From JAAFIP01 sp043774625 (GTDB taxonomy: Bacteria; Pseudomonadota; Gammaproteobacteria; Burkholderiales; Burkholderiaceae_C): a stretch of 64,000 nt of DNA. Position 1 is the stretch's first letter. Each line of letters begins with the position of its first letter. The notes under the pieces are model-generated. The model had not been told where the DNA came from, ran no database searches, and saw only the letters and a list, made by a program, of their open reading frames with translations. Positions 22,936-31,673 of this stretch are shown here, piece after piece. The DNA is taken from the NCBI GenBank assembly GCA_043774625.1, contig JAYVTG010000143.1, positions 57,015 to 121,014 of the forward strand. Direction: 5' to 3'. The position numbers and the translations under genes are program-made.

Positions 22936-23685
22936 TTATTCGAGTTTGCCAATGCGGCGCACCACGTCCACCATATTGCGGGCGTCTTGCTGCACGTACT
23001 TGTCAAACTTGGCTGCGTCCAGGTACTGGATGGGGCTGCCCGCATTGCTAATGGTCTCTTTCACTTTCGCATCCAGCGCCGCTGCCTTGATGTGCTGCAA
23101 CACGGTAGCCGGGCCGGACGACACGGTGTCTATCTGCCCGCCCAGCAGCGCCACTACGGCGGGGCCAGCGCCCGTGAAGGGGATGTGGGTCATTTGGGTA
23201 CCCGTGTTTTGCGCCAACATTTCCATGGGCACATGCATGGTGCCGTAGTTGCCTGACGAGCCGTAGTTGATGGCACCGGGGCGCTTTTTGGCGTCTGCCG
23301 TGTAGCGGGCCGGCGGGCGCAGTTCGGGCAGGTTGAACATGGGTGTGCAGCCACGCACGGCGTCGGCCTCGGGGATGACGGTGAGCGACGACAGTGCCAT
23401 GAGCATCGTGTAGCCGTCAGCCTTGGCTTTAGCAGCCTGTGCCATGCCGATGCCGCCGCCAGCACCGGCCTTGTTTTCAATCACCACGGGCTGGCCCAAT
23501 TCGCGCGACAGGGCTTCGGCCACGGGGCGTGCTACCAAATCTGCCAAACCACCGGGCGGGAAGGGCACGACCATGGTGATGGCCTTGGTGGGCCAGGCAG
23601 CTTGCGCCTGTGCGAGCTGGGGGCTGGCTATCAGCGAGCCAATGAGCAGGCTGGTAAGGGTGCCCAGGAACGAACGTCTTTGCAT
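22936..23685 (-). CDS. Bug/TctC-family receptor with two internal in-frame deletions (probably decayed)
   Basis: A 249-residue open frame with an intact signal peptide (MQRRSFLGTLTSLLIGSLIA...AQAQA) and normal start and end. Compared with the adjacent 334-residue paralogue it lacks about 22 residues between RPPARYTAD and AKKRPGAINYG, and about 63 residues between TVLQHIKA and DAKVKETISN. The missing parts include core strands of both lobes. The frame is kept, so a protein may be made, but ligand binding is doubtful. It could be called a pseudogene. It is divergent from the FAH-family hydrolase gene at 23876. Confidence 0.72.
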   Translation of the reverse strand: MQRRSFLGTLTSLLIGSLIASPQLAQAQAAWPTKAITMVVPFPPGGLADLVARPVAEALSRELGQPVVIENKAGAGGGIGMAQAAKAKADGYTMLMALSSLTVIPEADAVRGCTPMFNLPELRPPARYTADAKKRPGAINYGSSGNYGTMHVPMEMLAQNTGTQMTHIPFTGAGPAVVALLGGQIDTVSSGPATVLQHIKAAALDAKVKETISNAGSPIQYLDAAKFDKYVQQDARNMVDVVRRIGKLE

Positions 23686-23875
23686 GATTTATGTTAACGG
23701 TGAAAACGAGCTGGCTGCACTTGAGGTTGGCAGTTGGCAGCTTCGTGGGTCGTGATGCATCGTTTAATCCTAGCATTGGGCGTTTGCAAAACGAAAAGGT
23801 TTTACCCTTGTATTTGTCAAAACTTTTGGACAAACCCGGCGTCAAAACACAAATGAAAGCCCGTAAGATAGCCCC

Positions 23876-24751
23876 ATGAAAATTGCTGCATTTCGCCTTC
23901 ACATTACACCCATGGTGGGCTTGGTCAACACCGACCAGCAAACCGTATCTCCCTTTGTTTTGCCCGCCGATGTGGTTGCTTTGGGCGCATTGCCCATCGT
24001 CGAAATGCTGGCTCGAGGCGACGCACTTCCTGCGCAGTTACCTGCCGTGCCTTTGGCCGACGTGCAATTGACAGCGCCCCTACCTCGCCCGCGCCGCAAC
24101 ATTTTTTGCGTGGGCAAAAACTATTACGCCCACGCGCAAGAGTTTGCCAAAAGCGGGTTTGACAGCAGCGCCAAGGCGGGCGGCGACATTCCTGCCGTTC
24201 CCATTATTTTTACCAAGGTGCCTGAATCGGTCGTGGGCCCGACAGACTTTATCGACATGCCAGTGGGCGTGTCAGAGACGATTGACTACGAGGCCGAACT
24301 GGCCGTGGTGATAGGCAAGGGCGGCAAGGGCATCAAGGTGGCAGACGCGCTCAAGCACGTGTGGGGTTACACGATAGTGAACGACGTGACCGCCCGCGAC
24401 TGGCAAAACCGCCATTTACAGTGGCACATGGGCAAGTCTTTCGACACCTTTTGCCCCATGGGCCCGTGGCTGGTAAGTGCCGATGAATGCGATGGCACCA
24501 ACACGGCAGTGCGCTGCCTGGTCAACGGCGAGCTGCGCCAAAACGCTCGCACAACGGAGCTGATTTTCAACATTCCGACGCTGATAGAAACTTTGTCAGC
24601 CGGTATCACCCTGTACCCTGGCGACATTATCGCTACCGGCACGCCTGTCGGTGTGGGTATTGGTTTCAAGCCGCCCAAATACTTGAAAGCAGGCGATGTG
24701 GTGCGCGTGGAAATTGACGGCATCGGACATATTGAAAACCCTGTGCGCTGA
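23876..24751 (+). CDS. Fumarylacetoacetate hydrolase (FAH) family protein
   Basis: A 291-residue FAH-superfamily enzyme. The metal-site motif DYEAELAVVIGKGGKGI, the upstream NIFCVGKNYYAHAQEF, NDVTARDWQNRHLQWHMGKSFDTFCPMGPWLV and TGTPVGVGIGFKPPKYLKAGD are typical. Members are hydrolases or decarboxylases acting on 2-oxo acids and 1,3-diketones from aromatic and sugar-acid catabolism. The specific substrate is not readable here. It is divergent from the Bug receptor genes, a common pairing in this bacterial family. The ATG is at 23876; no strong ribosome-binding site is seen. Confidence 0.85.
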   Translation: MKIAAFRLHITPMVGLVNTDQQTVSPFVLPADVVALGALPIVEMLARGDALPAQLPAVPLADVQLTAPLPRPRRNIFCVGKNYYAHAQEFAKSGFDSSAKAGGDIPAVPIIFTKVPESVVGPTDFIDMPVGVSETIDYEAELAVVIGKGGKGIKVADALKHVWGYTIVNDVTARDWQNRHLQWHMGKSFDTFCPMGPWLVSADECDGTNTAVRCLVNGELRQNARTTELIFNIPTLIETLSAGITLYPGDIIATGTPVGVGIGFKPPKYLKAGDVVRVEIDGIGHIENPVR

Positions 24752-24768
24752 GTTTTTATAAACGGCTT

Positions 24769-24810
24769 GCTATAAATGTAGTAGCTGCTTGCGCATATTC
24801 TGCGCTGGTA
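24769..24810 (-). repeat. Interspersed repeat downstream of the FAH-family gene
   Basis: GCTATAAATGTAGTAGCTGC then TTGCGCATATTCTGCGCTGG; an intergenic copy 18 bases after the stop codon. Confidence 0.85.
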
Positions 24811-24818
24811 TTTGGCTT

Positions 24819-25050
24819 GCTAAGTTGGTTGGCATGCTTTGGACTCGGGGTATGCGCTGCAAAAAGTTTTTAGAAAACACGCGCGAACTGCGTCTTGTAA
24901 CGCTCGACCTTGAACAACGCGCGCCTTCCTAAAAATTTTGTCTAAGCACACCCCTCCCCCAAAGCCTTCAAAGTGTGGCTGATTCGCCTTTGAATACCGA
25001 AGCTCGAATACCGGGAGCCCGCAACGCGGTGTGGGTAGCTCTGCGAAGCC
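24819..25050 (-). repeat. About 230-bp repeat, left copy
   Basis: Matches the right copy (25190-25420) in inverted orientation. The most conserved part is 24841-24930, including CTCGACCTTGAACAACGCGC and AAAACACGCGCGAAC. The remaining half aligns with more differences. Confidence 0.75.
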
Positions 25051-25085
25051 ATTTCGACGAATTTTAGCGCTCAAATATGCCACTA

Positions 25086-25128
25086 GCCAGCGTGGAATAT
25101 GCGCAAGCAGCTATGAAATGCATAGTGA
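25086..25128 (+). repeat. Interspersed repeat in the centre of the inverted-repeat pair
   Basis: GCCAGCGTGGAATATGCGCA then AGCAGCTATGAAATGCATAG; intergenic. It would read ASVEYAQAAMKCIV if translated. Confidence 0.85.
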
Positions 25129-25189
25129 ATGCATTGCAAATTCATCGTGTACACAGAGCGTATGTTAGCTGCACAGCTACCAGCCAACG

Positions 25190-25420
25190 CGACTGCAAAG
25201 CTACAAAACCCAGCACCACGGGTTTGCGGTGTTGGTATTCGGTATTTATAAGCAAACCAGCCACCCATGCAGGCGACGGGTGAGCGGGTATGCGTTGAAA
25301 ATTTTGGGGGAAGGCGCGCGTTGTTCAAGGTCGAGTGCTACAAAACACCGTTCGCGCGTGTTTTCCAAAAACATTTTGCAGCGTATACCCCGAGCGCGGC
25401 GCTCGCCCACCAACTTGGCG
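25190..25420 (+). repeat. About 230-bp repeat, right copy
   Basis: Inverted partner of 24819-25050. Contains GCGCGCGTTGTTCAAGGTCG and GTTCGCGCGTGTTTTC. Short open frames cross both copies but do not correspond to each other, so I do not call a gene. Confidence 0.75.
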
Positions 25421-25718
25421 CATTCCCCTGAGCTCAGTGCAAGCCCAACAGCGCGGACAGCAGCAAAAATGCAAGTAGGGTGGACATGCGATTGACTTAT
25501 TTAGCGTGAAAATTGTCACGACTGTTTTGACTGTCTCATTTTGAGAATGCTGTACGAATGAAGCGTCTCCAGCAGAAAACGCGAGGGTAAACCCGTTCAT
25601 GTTACAAATTGTACTGTCCTAGACTAACAGTAGCGGTACACCTTTTTTCACGTTTTGTGACTTTTGGATGTGCAGCAAAAACGTAGTTATTCATTAGTTA
25701 TCGTAATTGGAGTCAAGA

Positions 25719-26999
25719 ATGATGAAGCTTTCGCGTGTTTCTATAGCTGCCCTGGTATTGTGTGCAGCGCCTCTCGTGTTTGGTCAGGCTAAACCTGACA
25801 ACCTGGCTACCTTGCAGCAAATGAAGGTAGCAACCGCTGATCTCAACATCCCAGTGGTGCCGCAAGGCGGGCCTAATGCGGACGCCATTCGGGAAAACCT
25901 GAAACTGGTCAATTTGCCACCTGGTTTCAAGATCGCTCTGTACGCCGTCGTGCCCGACGCACGCCACATGGCTGTTGCGCCCAACACCAATATGTTGTTT
26001 GTAGGCACGCGCAAAACCACGGTGTGGGCCGTGACCAACCGCAACAGTGGCCCGATGGCAACCGAGGTGAAGTCCTTCGCACCGTCACTCAAGTTCACCA
26101 ACCCCAATGGCGTGTGCTGGACTAAAGACGGATTTTTGATTGTGGCCGAGCACAACCGTGTGCTCAATTTTCCTGCCGCAGAATTTTTCTATGAAACCCC
26201 TGACGTTGCGGTGATCACCGTGGTGCCCCAAGGCAAGCTGATTCCAGTCGAAGAAGAGTCGTTTAACCACGGTGCCCGCGTCTGCCGCGTGGGGCCAGAC
26301 GGGCAGTTGTACATCACCCTGGGCCAGCCGCACAACGTGCAGCCTGCGGGCAAGGTCGACCTGTACAACGAGTGGGGCATTGGCGGCATTGTGCGCATGA
26401 ATGCGTTTGACGGCAGCAAACGCGAGGTGTTTGCACGCGGCGCGCGTAACCCGGTGGGCGCAGACTTCAACCCCAAAGACAAAACCCTGTGGTGGACCGA
26501 CAACCAGGTAGATGGCCTGGGTGACGAAATTCCCCCTGGCGAGCTGAATCGCTCGACCAAGGCGGGCGAGCACTTTGGCTTTCCGTACTGGAACGGCAAG
26601 TACAAGGTGGCTGGCTCCCCAGCCGCTGTTGACTTGAAAGACATGAAAGAGCCTGCGGGCGCCATCTTCCCGCAAGTGGAATTCCCGGCACACCAGGCGC
26701 AACTGGGCATGTCTTTTTACAGTGGCACCAAGTTCCCGGCCAAGTACCAGGGCGGCATGTTTGTCGCCTCACACGGCTCGTGGAACCGCACCTCACCAAC
26801 CGGTTCTTTGATCAACTTCATTCCGGTCAAGGCTGACGGTACCGCCGGTGCTTCTGAAGTGTTTGCTGACGGCTTCATGGACAAAGCCACTGGGCTGTAC
26901 CGTGGTCGTCCGGTCGATGTCGCGCAGATGAAGGACGGGTCTATCTTGGTGTCTGATGATTACGCCGGTGCTATTTACCGAATTAGCTATTCTGAGTAA
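25719..26999 (+). CDS. PQQ-type glucose/sorbosone dehydrogenase-like protein, periplasmic
   Basis: A 426-residue secreted beta-propeller protein of the GSDH (sorbosone dehydrogenase) family. ATG 25719 follows GGAG (25709-25712); a second ATG at 25722 is equally possible. The signal peptide covers residues 1-23 (ALVLCAAPLVFGQA). Family blocks are VNLPPGFKIALYAVVPDARHMAVAPN, RVLNFPAAEFF, SFNHGARVCRVGPDGQLYITLG, FARGARNPVGADFNPKDKTLWWTDNQ and VASHGSWNRTSPTG. Such proteins oxidise sugars or aldehydes with PQQ, though many members have no known substrate. A strong terminator follows, then a small cytochrome c that could be its electron acceptor. Confidence 0.8.
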   Translation: MMKLSRVSIAALVLCAAPLVFGQAKPDNLATLQQMKVATADLNIPVVPQGGPNADAIRENLKLVNLPPGFKIALYAVVPDARHMAVAPNTNMLFVGTRKTTVWAVTNRNSGPMATEVKSFAPSLKFTNPNGVCWTKDGFLIVAEHNRVLNFPAAEFFYETPDVAVITVVPQGKLIPVEEESFNHGARVCRVGPDGQLYITLGQPHNVQPAGKVDLYNEWGIGGIVRMNAFDGSKREVFARGARNPVGADFNPKDKTLWWTDNQVDGLGDEIPPGELNRSTKAGEHFGFPYWNGKYKVAGSPAAVDLKDMKEPAGAIFPQVEFPAHQAQLGMSFYSGTKFPAKYQGGMFVASHGSWNRTSPTGSLINFIPVKADGTAGASEVFADGFMDKATGLYRGRPVDVAQMKDGSILVSDDYAGAIYRISYSE

Positions 27000-27020
27000 A
27001 AATCTGCATTAAGCGAGGTG

Positions 27021-27053
27021 AAGTTGAGGGCCTGTGGCCCTCAACTTTTTTTG
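27021..27053 (+). terminator. Rho-independent terminator after the GSDH-like gene
   Basis: A perfect 12-bp stem AAGTTGAGGGCC-TGT-GGCCCTCAACTT is followed by a T-run. It lies 21 bases after the stop and 28 bases before the cytochrome c start. Confidence 0.93.
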
Positions 27054-27080
27054 ATTATTTTATTCAGTAAAGGGCAAAAA

Positions 27081-27434
27081 ATGAACTTGATTCGATGCAT
27101 ACCGAGCGTGATTTTCATGCTGGCTACCAACACCATGGCGCTGGCGGATGAAGGCGATGCCAAGCAAGGCAATATCAAGGCGCAACAAGTGTGCGCGGCC
27201 TGCCACGGACTCAAGGGCATTTCGACACTCCCTGTGGCGCCCAATCTTGCTGGGCAACCCCAAGCCTATTTGGAAGAGCAGATGAAGCAGTACCGTTCAG
27301 GCAAACGGGTCAACGATATGATGAGCATGATAGCCAAGCCTTTGAGCGACAAGGATATTTTGGACACTGCGGCATGGTACGCATCCATTCAAATTGAAGT
27401 CAAACCTTCGAGCGCCCAGTCCCCTCCCATGTAG
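27081..27434 (+). CDS. Small monohaem cytochrome c, periplasmic
   Basis: A 117-residue cytochrome c with a signal peptide (cleavage near MALA-DEG), one haem motif CAACH, GLKGISTLPVAPNLAGQ after it and a distal Met likely in the MSMIAKPLSD segment. It resembles class I cytochromes c that carry electrons from PQQ dehydrogenases or to oxidases. ATG 27081 has AAAGGG just upstream. Because a terminator separates it from the GSDH-like gene, it is either transcribed by read-through or has its own promoter. Confidence 0.85.
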   Translation: MNLIRCIPSVIFMLATNTMALADEGDAKQGNIKAQQVCAACHGLKGISTLPVAPNLAGQPQAYLEEQMKQYRSGKRVNDMMSMIAKPLSDKDILDTAAWYASIQIEVKPSSAQSPPM

Positions 27435-27664
27435 GTGTTTCTCTCACCCCCCAAGCGGGTAAATTCATGCCACAGTGGATCTGGCCAGGTGATTTTTATC
27501 TTTTTGTTGCAAATTGAGAATAAGTGCCAAGCCAATTCAGATACCACTGCTTATGAATTAGCCTCTTATTTTGCTGTGTTGGAGACATGCGTGGCAGTAG
27601 AAAAGAATAAAAGTCTTGACCGGTACGCTGCGAGTCTGTTTGTTGGCAACAAGATCGAGCGCCT

Positions 27665-28663
27665 ATGACCGTGTTACCAGCTTCGCAGCTTTCGCGCCGC
27701 GCCGTGGTGCGCGCATTGGCTTGTGCTGGAATGGCTGGTCATGCAGCCTCGTATGCCCAGTCTGCGTCTGCTTATCCGACGCGCCCCATTACCTTGATTG
27801 TGCCCTGGCCAGCAGGTGGGGCGACTGACATCACCATGCGCTTGCTGGGCAGTATTGCAGGGCGTGAACTGGGGCAATCGATCGTCATAGAAAATCGGCC
27901 AGGAGCCGCAGGTACCATGGTGGCGGTTGCCTTGAAAAACACTGCGCCTGACGGCTACACCATTGGCCAGCTGCCCATGACCTTGTATCGTTTTCCGTTC
28001 CAGCAAAAAGTGTCATGGGACCCACTGCGTGACATCAGCCCCGTGATTCAAATTTCCGGAGTAACTTTTGGCATTCTGGTGCCGGTTAACAGCGCATTCC
28101 AGTCGTTGGCAGACCTGATTGAATGGGCTCGCAGCCATCCGGGCCAGTTAACCATCGGTTCTACCGGCGTAGGCACCACAGCCCACCTGGCCATGGAAGA
28201 CATCATGAACCGCGAAAGCGTGACCTACATCCACGTGCCGTATAAAGGTACTGCGGATCAAATGCTGGCTGTGGCTGGGCAAACCATTATGGCTGGGGTC
28301 AACTCCACGGGTTTTGCTCCGTATATAGAGAACGGCAAGATGCGTTTGTTGGCAGTCTTCAATGCCCAGCGCAGCAAGCGCTGGCCTAATGTGCCGACAG
28401 TGAAGGAACTGGGTTATGCCAATGCGGTCTACAACTCACCCTATGGCATCGGTGCTCCCGCAGGCACCGACCCAGCGATTGTGAAGAGGCTGCATGACGC
28501 CTTCAAGCTGGCGATGTTTGACCCACAGCATCTGAAAGAGATCCATACATTTGATCAGGAACCGCTTTACCTGGGCACGGCTGACTATGTGAGATCGGTG
28601 CAAGAGATCTCGGTGCGTGAGCGGCAAATGCTGGCGCGCCTGGGCTTGTTAGTCACACCTTGA
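27665..28663 (+). CDS. Bug/TctC-family solute receptor at the head of the PQQ-associated operon
   Basis: A 332-residue periplasmic receptor with a twin-arginine-like N-terminus (LSRRAVVRALACAGMAG) and a mature start AYPTRPITLIVPWPAGGATDI. Other family blocks are NRPGAAGTMVAVALKNTAPDGYT, GVGTTAHLAMEDIM and NVPTVKELGY. It is full length, unlike the truncated paralogue at 22936. Only 15 bases separate it from the ABC ATPase gene, so it probably belongs to the same transcript. Ligand unknown. Confidence 0.85.
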   Translation: MTVLPASQLSRRAVVRALACAGMAGHAASYAQSASAYPTRPITLIVPWPAGGATDITMRLLGSIAGRELGQSIVIENRPGAAGTMVAVALKNTAPDGYTIGQLPMTLYRFPFQQKVSWDPLRDISPVIQISGVTFGILVPVNSAFQSLADLIEWARSHPGQLTIGSTGVGTTAHLAMEDIMNRESVTYIHVPYKGTADQMLAVAGQTIMAGVNSTGFAPYIENGKMRLLAVFNAQRSKRWPNVPTVKELGYANAVYNSPYGIGAPAGTDPAIVKRLHDAFKLAMFDPQHLKEIHTFDQEPLYLGTADYVRSVQEISVRERQMLARLGLLVTP

Positions 28664-28678
28664 GTACGAATACGAGCC

Positions 28679-29422
28679 ATGCAAACGAGTAGCCCTGCCC
28701 TAGTGTGCCGTAATGTCGCAAAGCGATTCGGCGCAACTGCTGCGCTGGCAGGCGTTTCTTTGCACGTAGCGCCGGGCGAATTGGTTGCCCTTTTAGGCCC
28801 CAATGGTGCGGGCAAATCAACGCTGTTTCAAATTCTGACGGGGCTGTTTGTGGCAGATGCAGGAAGCGTTGAGGTGCTGGGACACGACATGCACAGCAAG
28901 CCAGCGGATGCACTTGCATGCTTGGGCGTGGTGTTTCAACAGCCTGCGCTGGATTTGAATTTGTCTGTGGCGGCAAACCTGCGGTTTCATGCAGATTTGC
29001 ATGGCATTGCCAGAAAAGACTCCAGTGCCCGCGCTGCTAGTTTGCTACAGCACTTCGCACTGAGCGATGTTGCCGGTACACCTGCGCGCGACCTGTCTGG
29101 AGGCAACCGGCGCAAGATTGAATTGCTACGAGCCTTGCTGCACGAGCCAAAGTTGCTGTTGATGGATGAGGCGACAGTAGGCCTGGATCCGTCATCCAGA
29201 GTGCAATTGCTGGACGAGGTGTTGCGCTTGACGCAGGACAAAGGCTTGGGAGTATTGTGGGCTACCCATCTTGTGGCCGAAGCAGAGCGGGCGCACCGGG
29301 TTGTGGTGCTGCATAAAGGTGCGGTATTGTTTGACGGCCCGTCAGCCAAGTTGTGCGAGCAGCAAGATCAGGCCAATCTGGAAGCCGCGTTTTTGAAGAT
29401 GACAGCCGTTAGTAAAGTTTGA
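28679..29422 (+). CDS. ABC transporter ATP-binding protein, PQQ-alcohol-dehydrogenase-associated (PedA-like)
   Basis: A 247-residue ATPase of the ABC-2 exporter type: Walker A GPNGAGKST, signature LSGGNRRKI, Walker B LLLMDEATVGLD. It matches in size, type and neighbours the ATPase of the ABC/beta-propeller set that accompanies PQQ alcohol dehydrogenases (Ped-type loci of Pseudomonas; TIGRFAM families for 'PQQ-dependent alcohol dehydrogenase system'). Its partner permease is at 31670. The substrate is unknown; a role in export of a toxic alcohol-oxidation product or in maturation has been proposed for such loci. Confidence 0.82.
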   Translation: MQTSSPALVCRNVAKRFGATAALAGVSLHVAPGELVALLGPNGAGKSTLFQILTGLFVADAGSVEVLGHDMHSKPADALACLGVVFQQPALDLNLSVAANLRFHADLHGIARKDSSARAASLLQHFALSDVAGTPARDLSGGNRRKIELLRALLHEPKLLLMDEATVGLDPSSRVQLLDEVLRLTQDKGLGVLWATHLVAEAERAHRVVVLHKGAVLFDGPSAKLCEQQDQANLEAAFLKMTAVSKV

Positions 29423-29450
29423 AATCATTAATTTATTGGAGACTCAACAT

Positions 29451-30455
29451 ATGCAAGACACTGGTACAAAGACAAAGCGTGGCCCGACATTCTTTATGTC
29501 GATTGGTGCGATGGCAATATGGATGGTTGCTTCACTGGCCCAGGCGCGTGATACTGGGCAAGTATTTGTATCGTCAGAAAAAGACAATGCACTGGCTGTG
29601 GTGGATTCAGTCAAGGCAGAAATGGTCGGTACAAACAAGCTGTGTAAGCGCCCCCGCCATTTGCAGTTGTCACCAGATCGTAGCCAGTTGCTGGTCGCCT
29701 GTAGCGACGACCATCGTATTTTCGTGTGGGACATTGCCAAGAAAAAAGTGACAGACAAACATAATGTGGGTGAAGACCCTGAAATGTTTGACATCAGCCC
29801 CGATGGACGCATGCTCTATGCGTCCAACGAGGAAGATGCGGCACTGACTGCTTACGATTTGGTAGCACGCAAAAAAGTGTTCACTGTGAAGGTGGGTGCC
29901 GAGCCTGAAGGTGTCAAAGTGAGCGCAGACGGTAAGTTGGTATACGTCACTTCCGAGGTTGCCAGTCTGGTGCACGTGGTAGATGTGAGCATACAAAAAG
30001 TTGTCAAAAATATTCAGGTCGGCAAGCGGCCCCGTCGATTCCTGCTGACCGGCAAAGGTGATTTATGGGTCAGCAACGAACTGGGCGCCAGTGTCAGCAT
30101 TATTCGTGAGAGCGATTTCACGGTAAAAGGTACGATTGACTTCAAACCGCCAGGCATGCATTCGGAAGATGTGACGCCGGTGGGCATGGTGCTGTCGCCC
30201 GATGGTAAAACCGCCTATGTCGGCTTGGGCCGGGCCAACCATGTCGCCGTCGTGGACGTAGCAAGTCAACAGATAAAAGACTACGTTTTGGTGGGTAAGC
30301 GAGCCTGGGGTCTAGGCTTGTCACGCAACGGCCAAACCCTGTATGTAGCCAACGGCATGTCGGATGACATGACGATTGTGGATACGGGCAAGATGAAAGC
30401 TGTCAAGACGCTCAAAATAGGACGTGTGCCGCACAGCGTGGTGGTGGATGACTGA
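29451..30455 (+). CDS. PQQ-catabolism-associated YVTN-type beta-propeller protein, periplasmic
   Basis: A 334-residue secreted protein. ATG 29451 follows TTGGAG with 9-base spacing; the signal peptide ends near SLAQA. It has seven-blade-like repeats with motifs such as SPDRSQLLVAC, SPDGRMLYASNE, SADGKLVYVTSE, SPDGKTAYVGLG and SRNGQTLYVANG. It fits the beta-propeller member of the PQQ-associated ABC set and lies between the ATPase and binding-protein genes. Such propellers may scaffold or deliver cofactor; the function here is not established. Confidence 0.82.
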   Translation: MQDTGTKTKRGPTFFMSIGAMAIWMVASLAQARDTGQVFVSSEKDNALAVVDSVKAEMVGTNKLCKRPRHLQLSPDRSQLLVACSDDHRIFVWDIAKKKVTDKHNVGEDPEMFDISPDGRMLYASNEEDAALTAYDLVARKKVFTVKVGAEPEGVKVSADGKLVYVTSEVASLVHVVDVSIQKVVKNIQVGKRPRRFLLTGKGDLWVSNELGASVSIIRESDFTVKGTIDFKPPGMHSEDVTPVGMVLSPDGKTAYVGLGRANHVAVVDVASQQIKDYVLVGKRAWGLGLSRNGQTLYVANGMSDDMTIVDTGKMKAVKTLKIGRVPHSVVVDD

Positions 30456-30488
30456 GCACATACGATAGCATTCTGACTGCATCAAATA

Positions 30489-31673
30489 ATGGCTACGCAC
30501 AAACGTTTCCTACTGGCGCTGTTGCTGGTAATCAGCAGCATGTCAACGCTGTCTGCGAGAGAACTGTCAGTAGGATTGTTGATCCAGGCGGACGATGAAC
30601 GCTATACGCCTTCAAGGATAGAAAAAGCTTACCCCAACGAACCTAGTGGACGTGCAGAGCAGGCGATGCGTTTGGCTTTGGATGACGCAAGTTTTGCTTT
30701 GCAGTCTGCTGGTTATGCTGGCGGCAAGGTGGTGGTGTCCGAGGCGCCCGATAGCGCTGGGTTGGTGGCTGCGCTGGACAAGCTGACCAAGTCTGGTGTG
30801 AAGCATATCGTGCTGGAACTACCATCGGCCAGTGTAGCCCAGGTGGCTATTGCAGCGCAGGGACGCGACTTGATGTTGATCAACGCGGCAGCAGCGAACG
30901 ACGTGCTGCGGGCAGGCTCTTGTGCACCTAATCTTTTGCACACTATACCCAGCCATGCGATGCAGACTGATGCCATGGCCCAAATGCTTGCGGTACGTAA
31001 ATGGGACAAGCTGCTTGTGTTGTATGGCCCTACAGTGCAGGACCAATTGCTGTTGTCAGCCTACCAGCGTAGTGCCAAGCGTTTCGGCTTGAAAACTGTT
31101 GCACTGCGCCCATTCAAATTGTCCAACGACCCGCGTGAGCGTGAGTTGGGTAACGTGCGTTTGCTTACTGCCAGTGTGGATTACGACGCGGTGATGGTGC
31201 TGGATGCAGATGGAGAGTTTGCGCGTGACTTGCCATACCGAACCGTGCTGGCGCGCCCTGTCTTCGGCAGTGGTGGCTTGACGGCACAAGCCTGGAGCGC
31301 CTTGTACGAGCGTAACGGTGCTCCACAGATCAATCGGCGTTTTTTCAAGCGCAGTGGCCGCACCATGGGTAGTTACGACTGGGCCGCCTGGATTGCCACA
31401 CACGCTGTGGTGGAAGCGGTGGCCTTCAATGCAAAAGTGGTCAGCCCTACGGAGCAATTGAAAGCGTTGAAGCAGGGCGCAGTAGCTATGGATGGTTACA
31501 AGGGCTTGCGCCTGACTTTTCGAGCCTGGGATGGGCAGTTGCGCCAACCAGTGTTGCTGGCCCATAGCAATGGCTTGGCCGACATCGCGCCCTTTGAAGG
31601 TTTTTTGCATCCACGAACTGTGTTGGACACTCTGGGTTTTGATGCGGCTGAAACAGGATGCAAAACACCATGA
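30489..31673 (+). CDS. ABC substrate-binding-like protein, PQQ-associated (PedB-like)
   Basis: A 394-residue periplasmic protein with a signal peptide (cleavage near TLSA-REL) and a Leu/Ile/Val-binding-protein-like fold (LSVGLLIQADDERY, AGGKVVVSEAPDSAGLVAALDKL, INAAAANDVLRAG, LLVLYGPTVQDQLLLSAY). It fits the binding-protein member of the PQQ alcohol-dehydrogenase ABC set. An importer-type receptor beside an exporter-type ABC-2 permease is unusual but typical of this set. Its stop overlaps the permease start (ATGA). Confidence 0.8.
   Translation: MATHKRFLLALLLVISSMSTLSARELSVGLLIQADDERYTPSRIEKAYPNEPSGRAEQAMRLALDDASFALQSAGYAGGKVVVSEAPDSAGLVAALDKLTKSGVKHIVLELPSASVAQVAIAAQGRDLMLINAAAANDVLRAGSCAPNLLHTIPSHAMQTDAMAQMLAVRKWDKLLVLYGPTVQDQLLLSAYQRSAKRFGLKTVALRPFKLSNDPRERELGNVRLLTASVDYDAVMVLDADGEFARDLPYRTVLARPVFGSGGLTAQAWSALYERNGAPQINRRFFKRSGRTMGSYDWAAWIATHAVVEAVAFNAKVVSPTEQLKALKQGAVAMDGYKGLRLTFRAWDGQLRQPVLLAHSNGLADIAPFEGFLHPRTVLDTLGFDAAETGCKTP

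Larger units (their letters stand above)
24752..25718. other. Gene-free stretch of 967 bases
   Basis: Holds two interspersed repeats and the inverted ~230-bp pair. Bases 25421-25718 show nothing I can name apart from an AT-rich stretch and the GGAG site for the next gene. It marks the boundary between the repeat-rich left part of the window and the repeat-free PQQ locus. Confidence 0.7.

Noticed and set aside
24820..25495. Two open frames of 87-88 codons in the inverted-repeat region as possible genes
   Set aside because: They cross the two repeat copies in frames that do not correspond, lack ribosome-binding sites and show no family similarity.
24752..25718. Insertion sequence or integron attachment site in the gene-free stretch
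   Set aside because: No transposase or integrase, no clear terminal target duplication and no attC-type core sites.
27435..27668. Open frame of 77 codons between the cytochrome c and Bug receptor genes
   Set aside because: It starts right after the cytochrome stop without an initiation site and has no plausible protein features.
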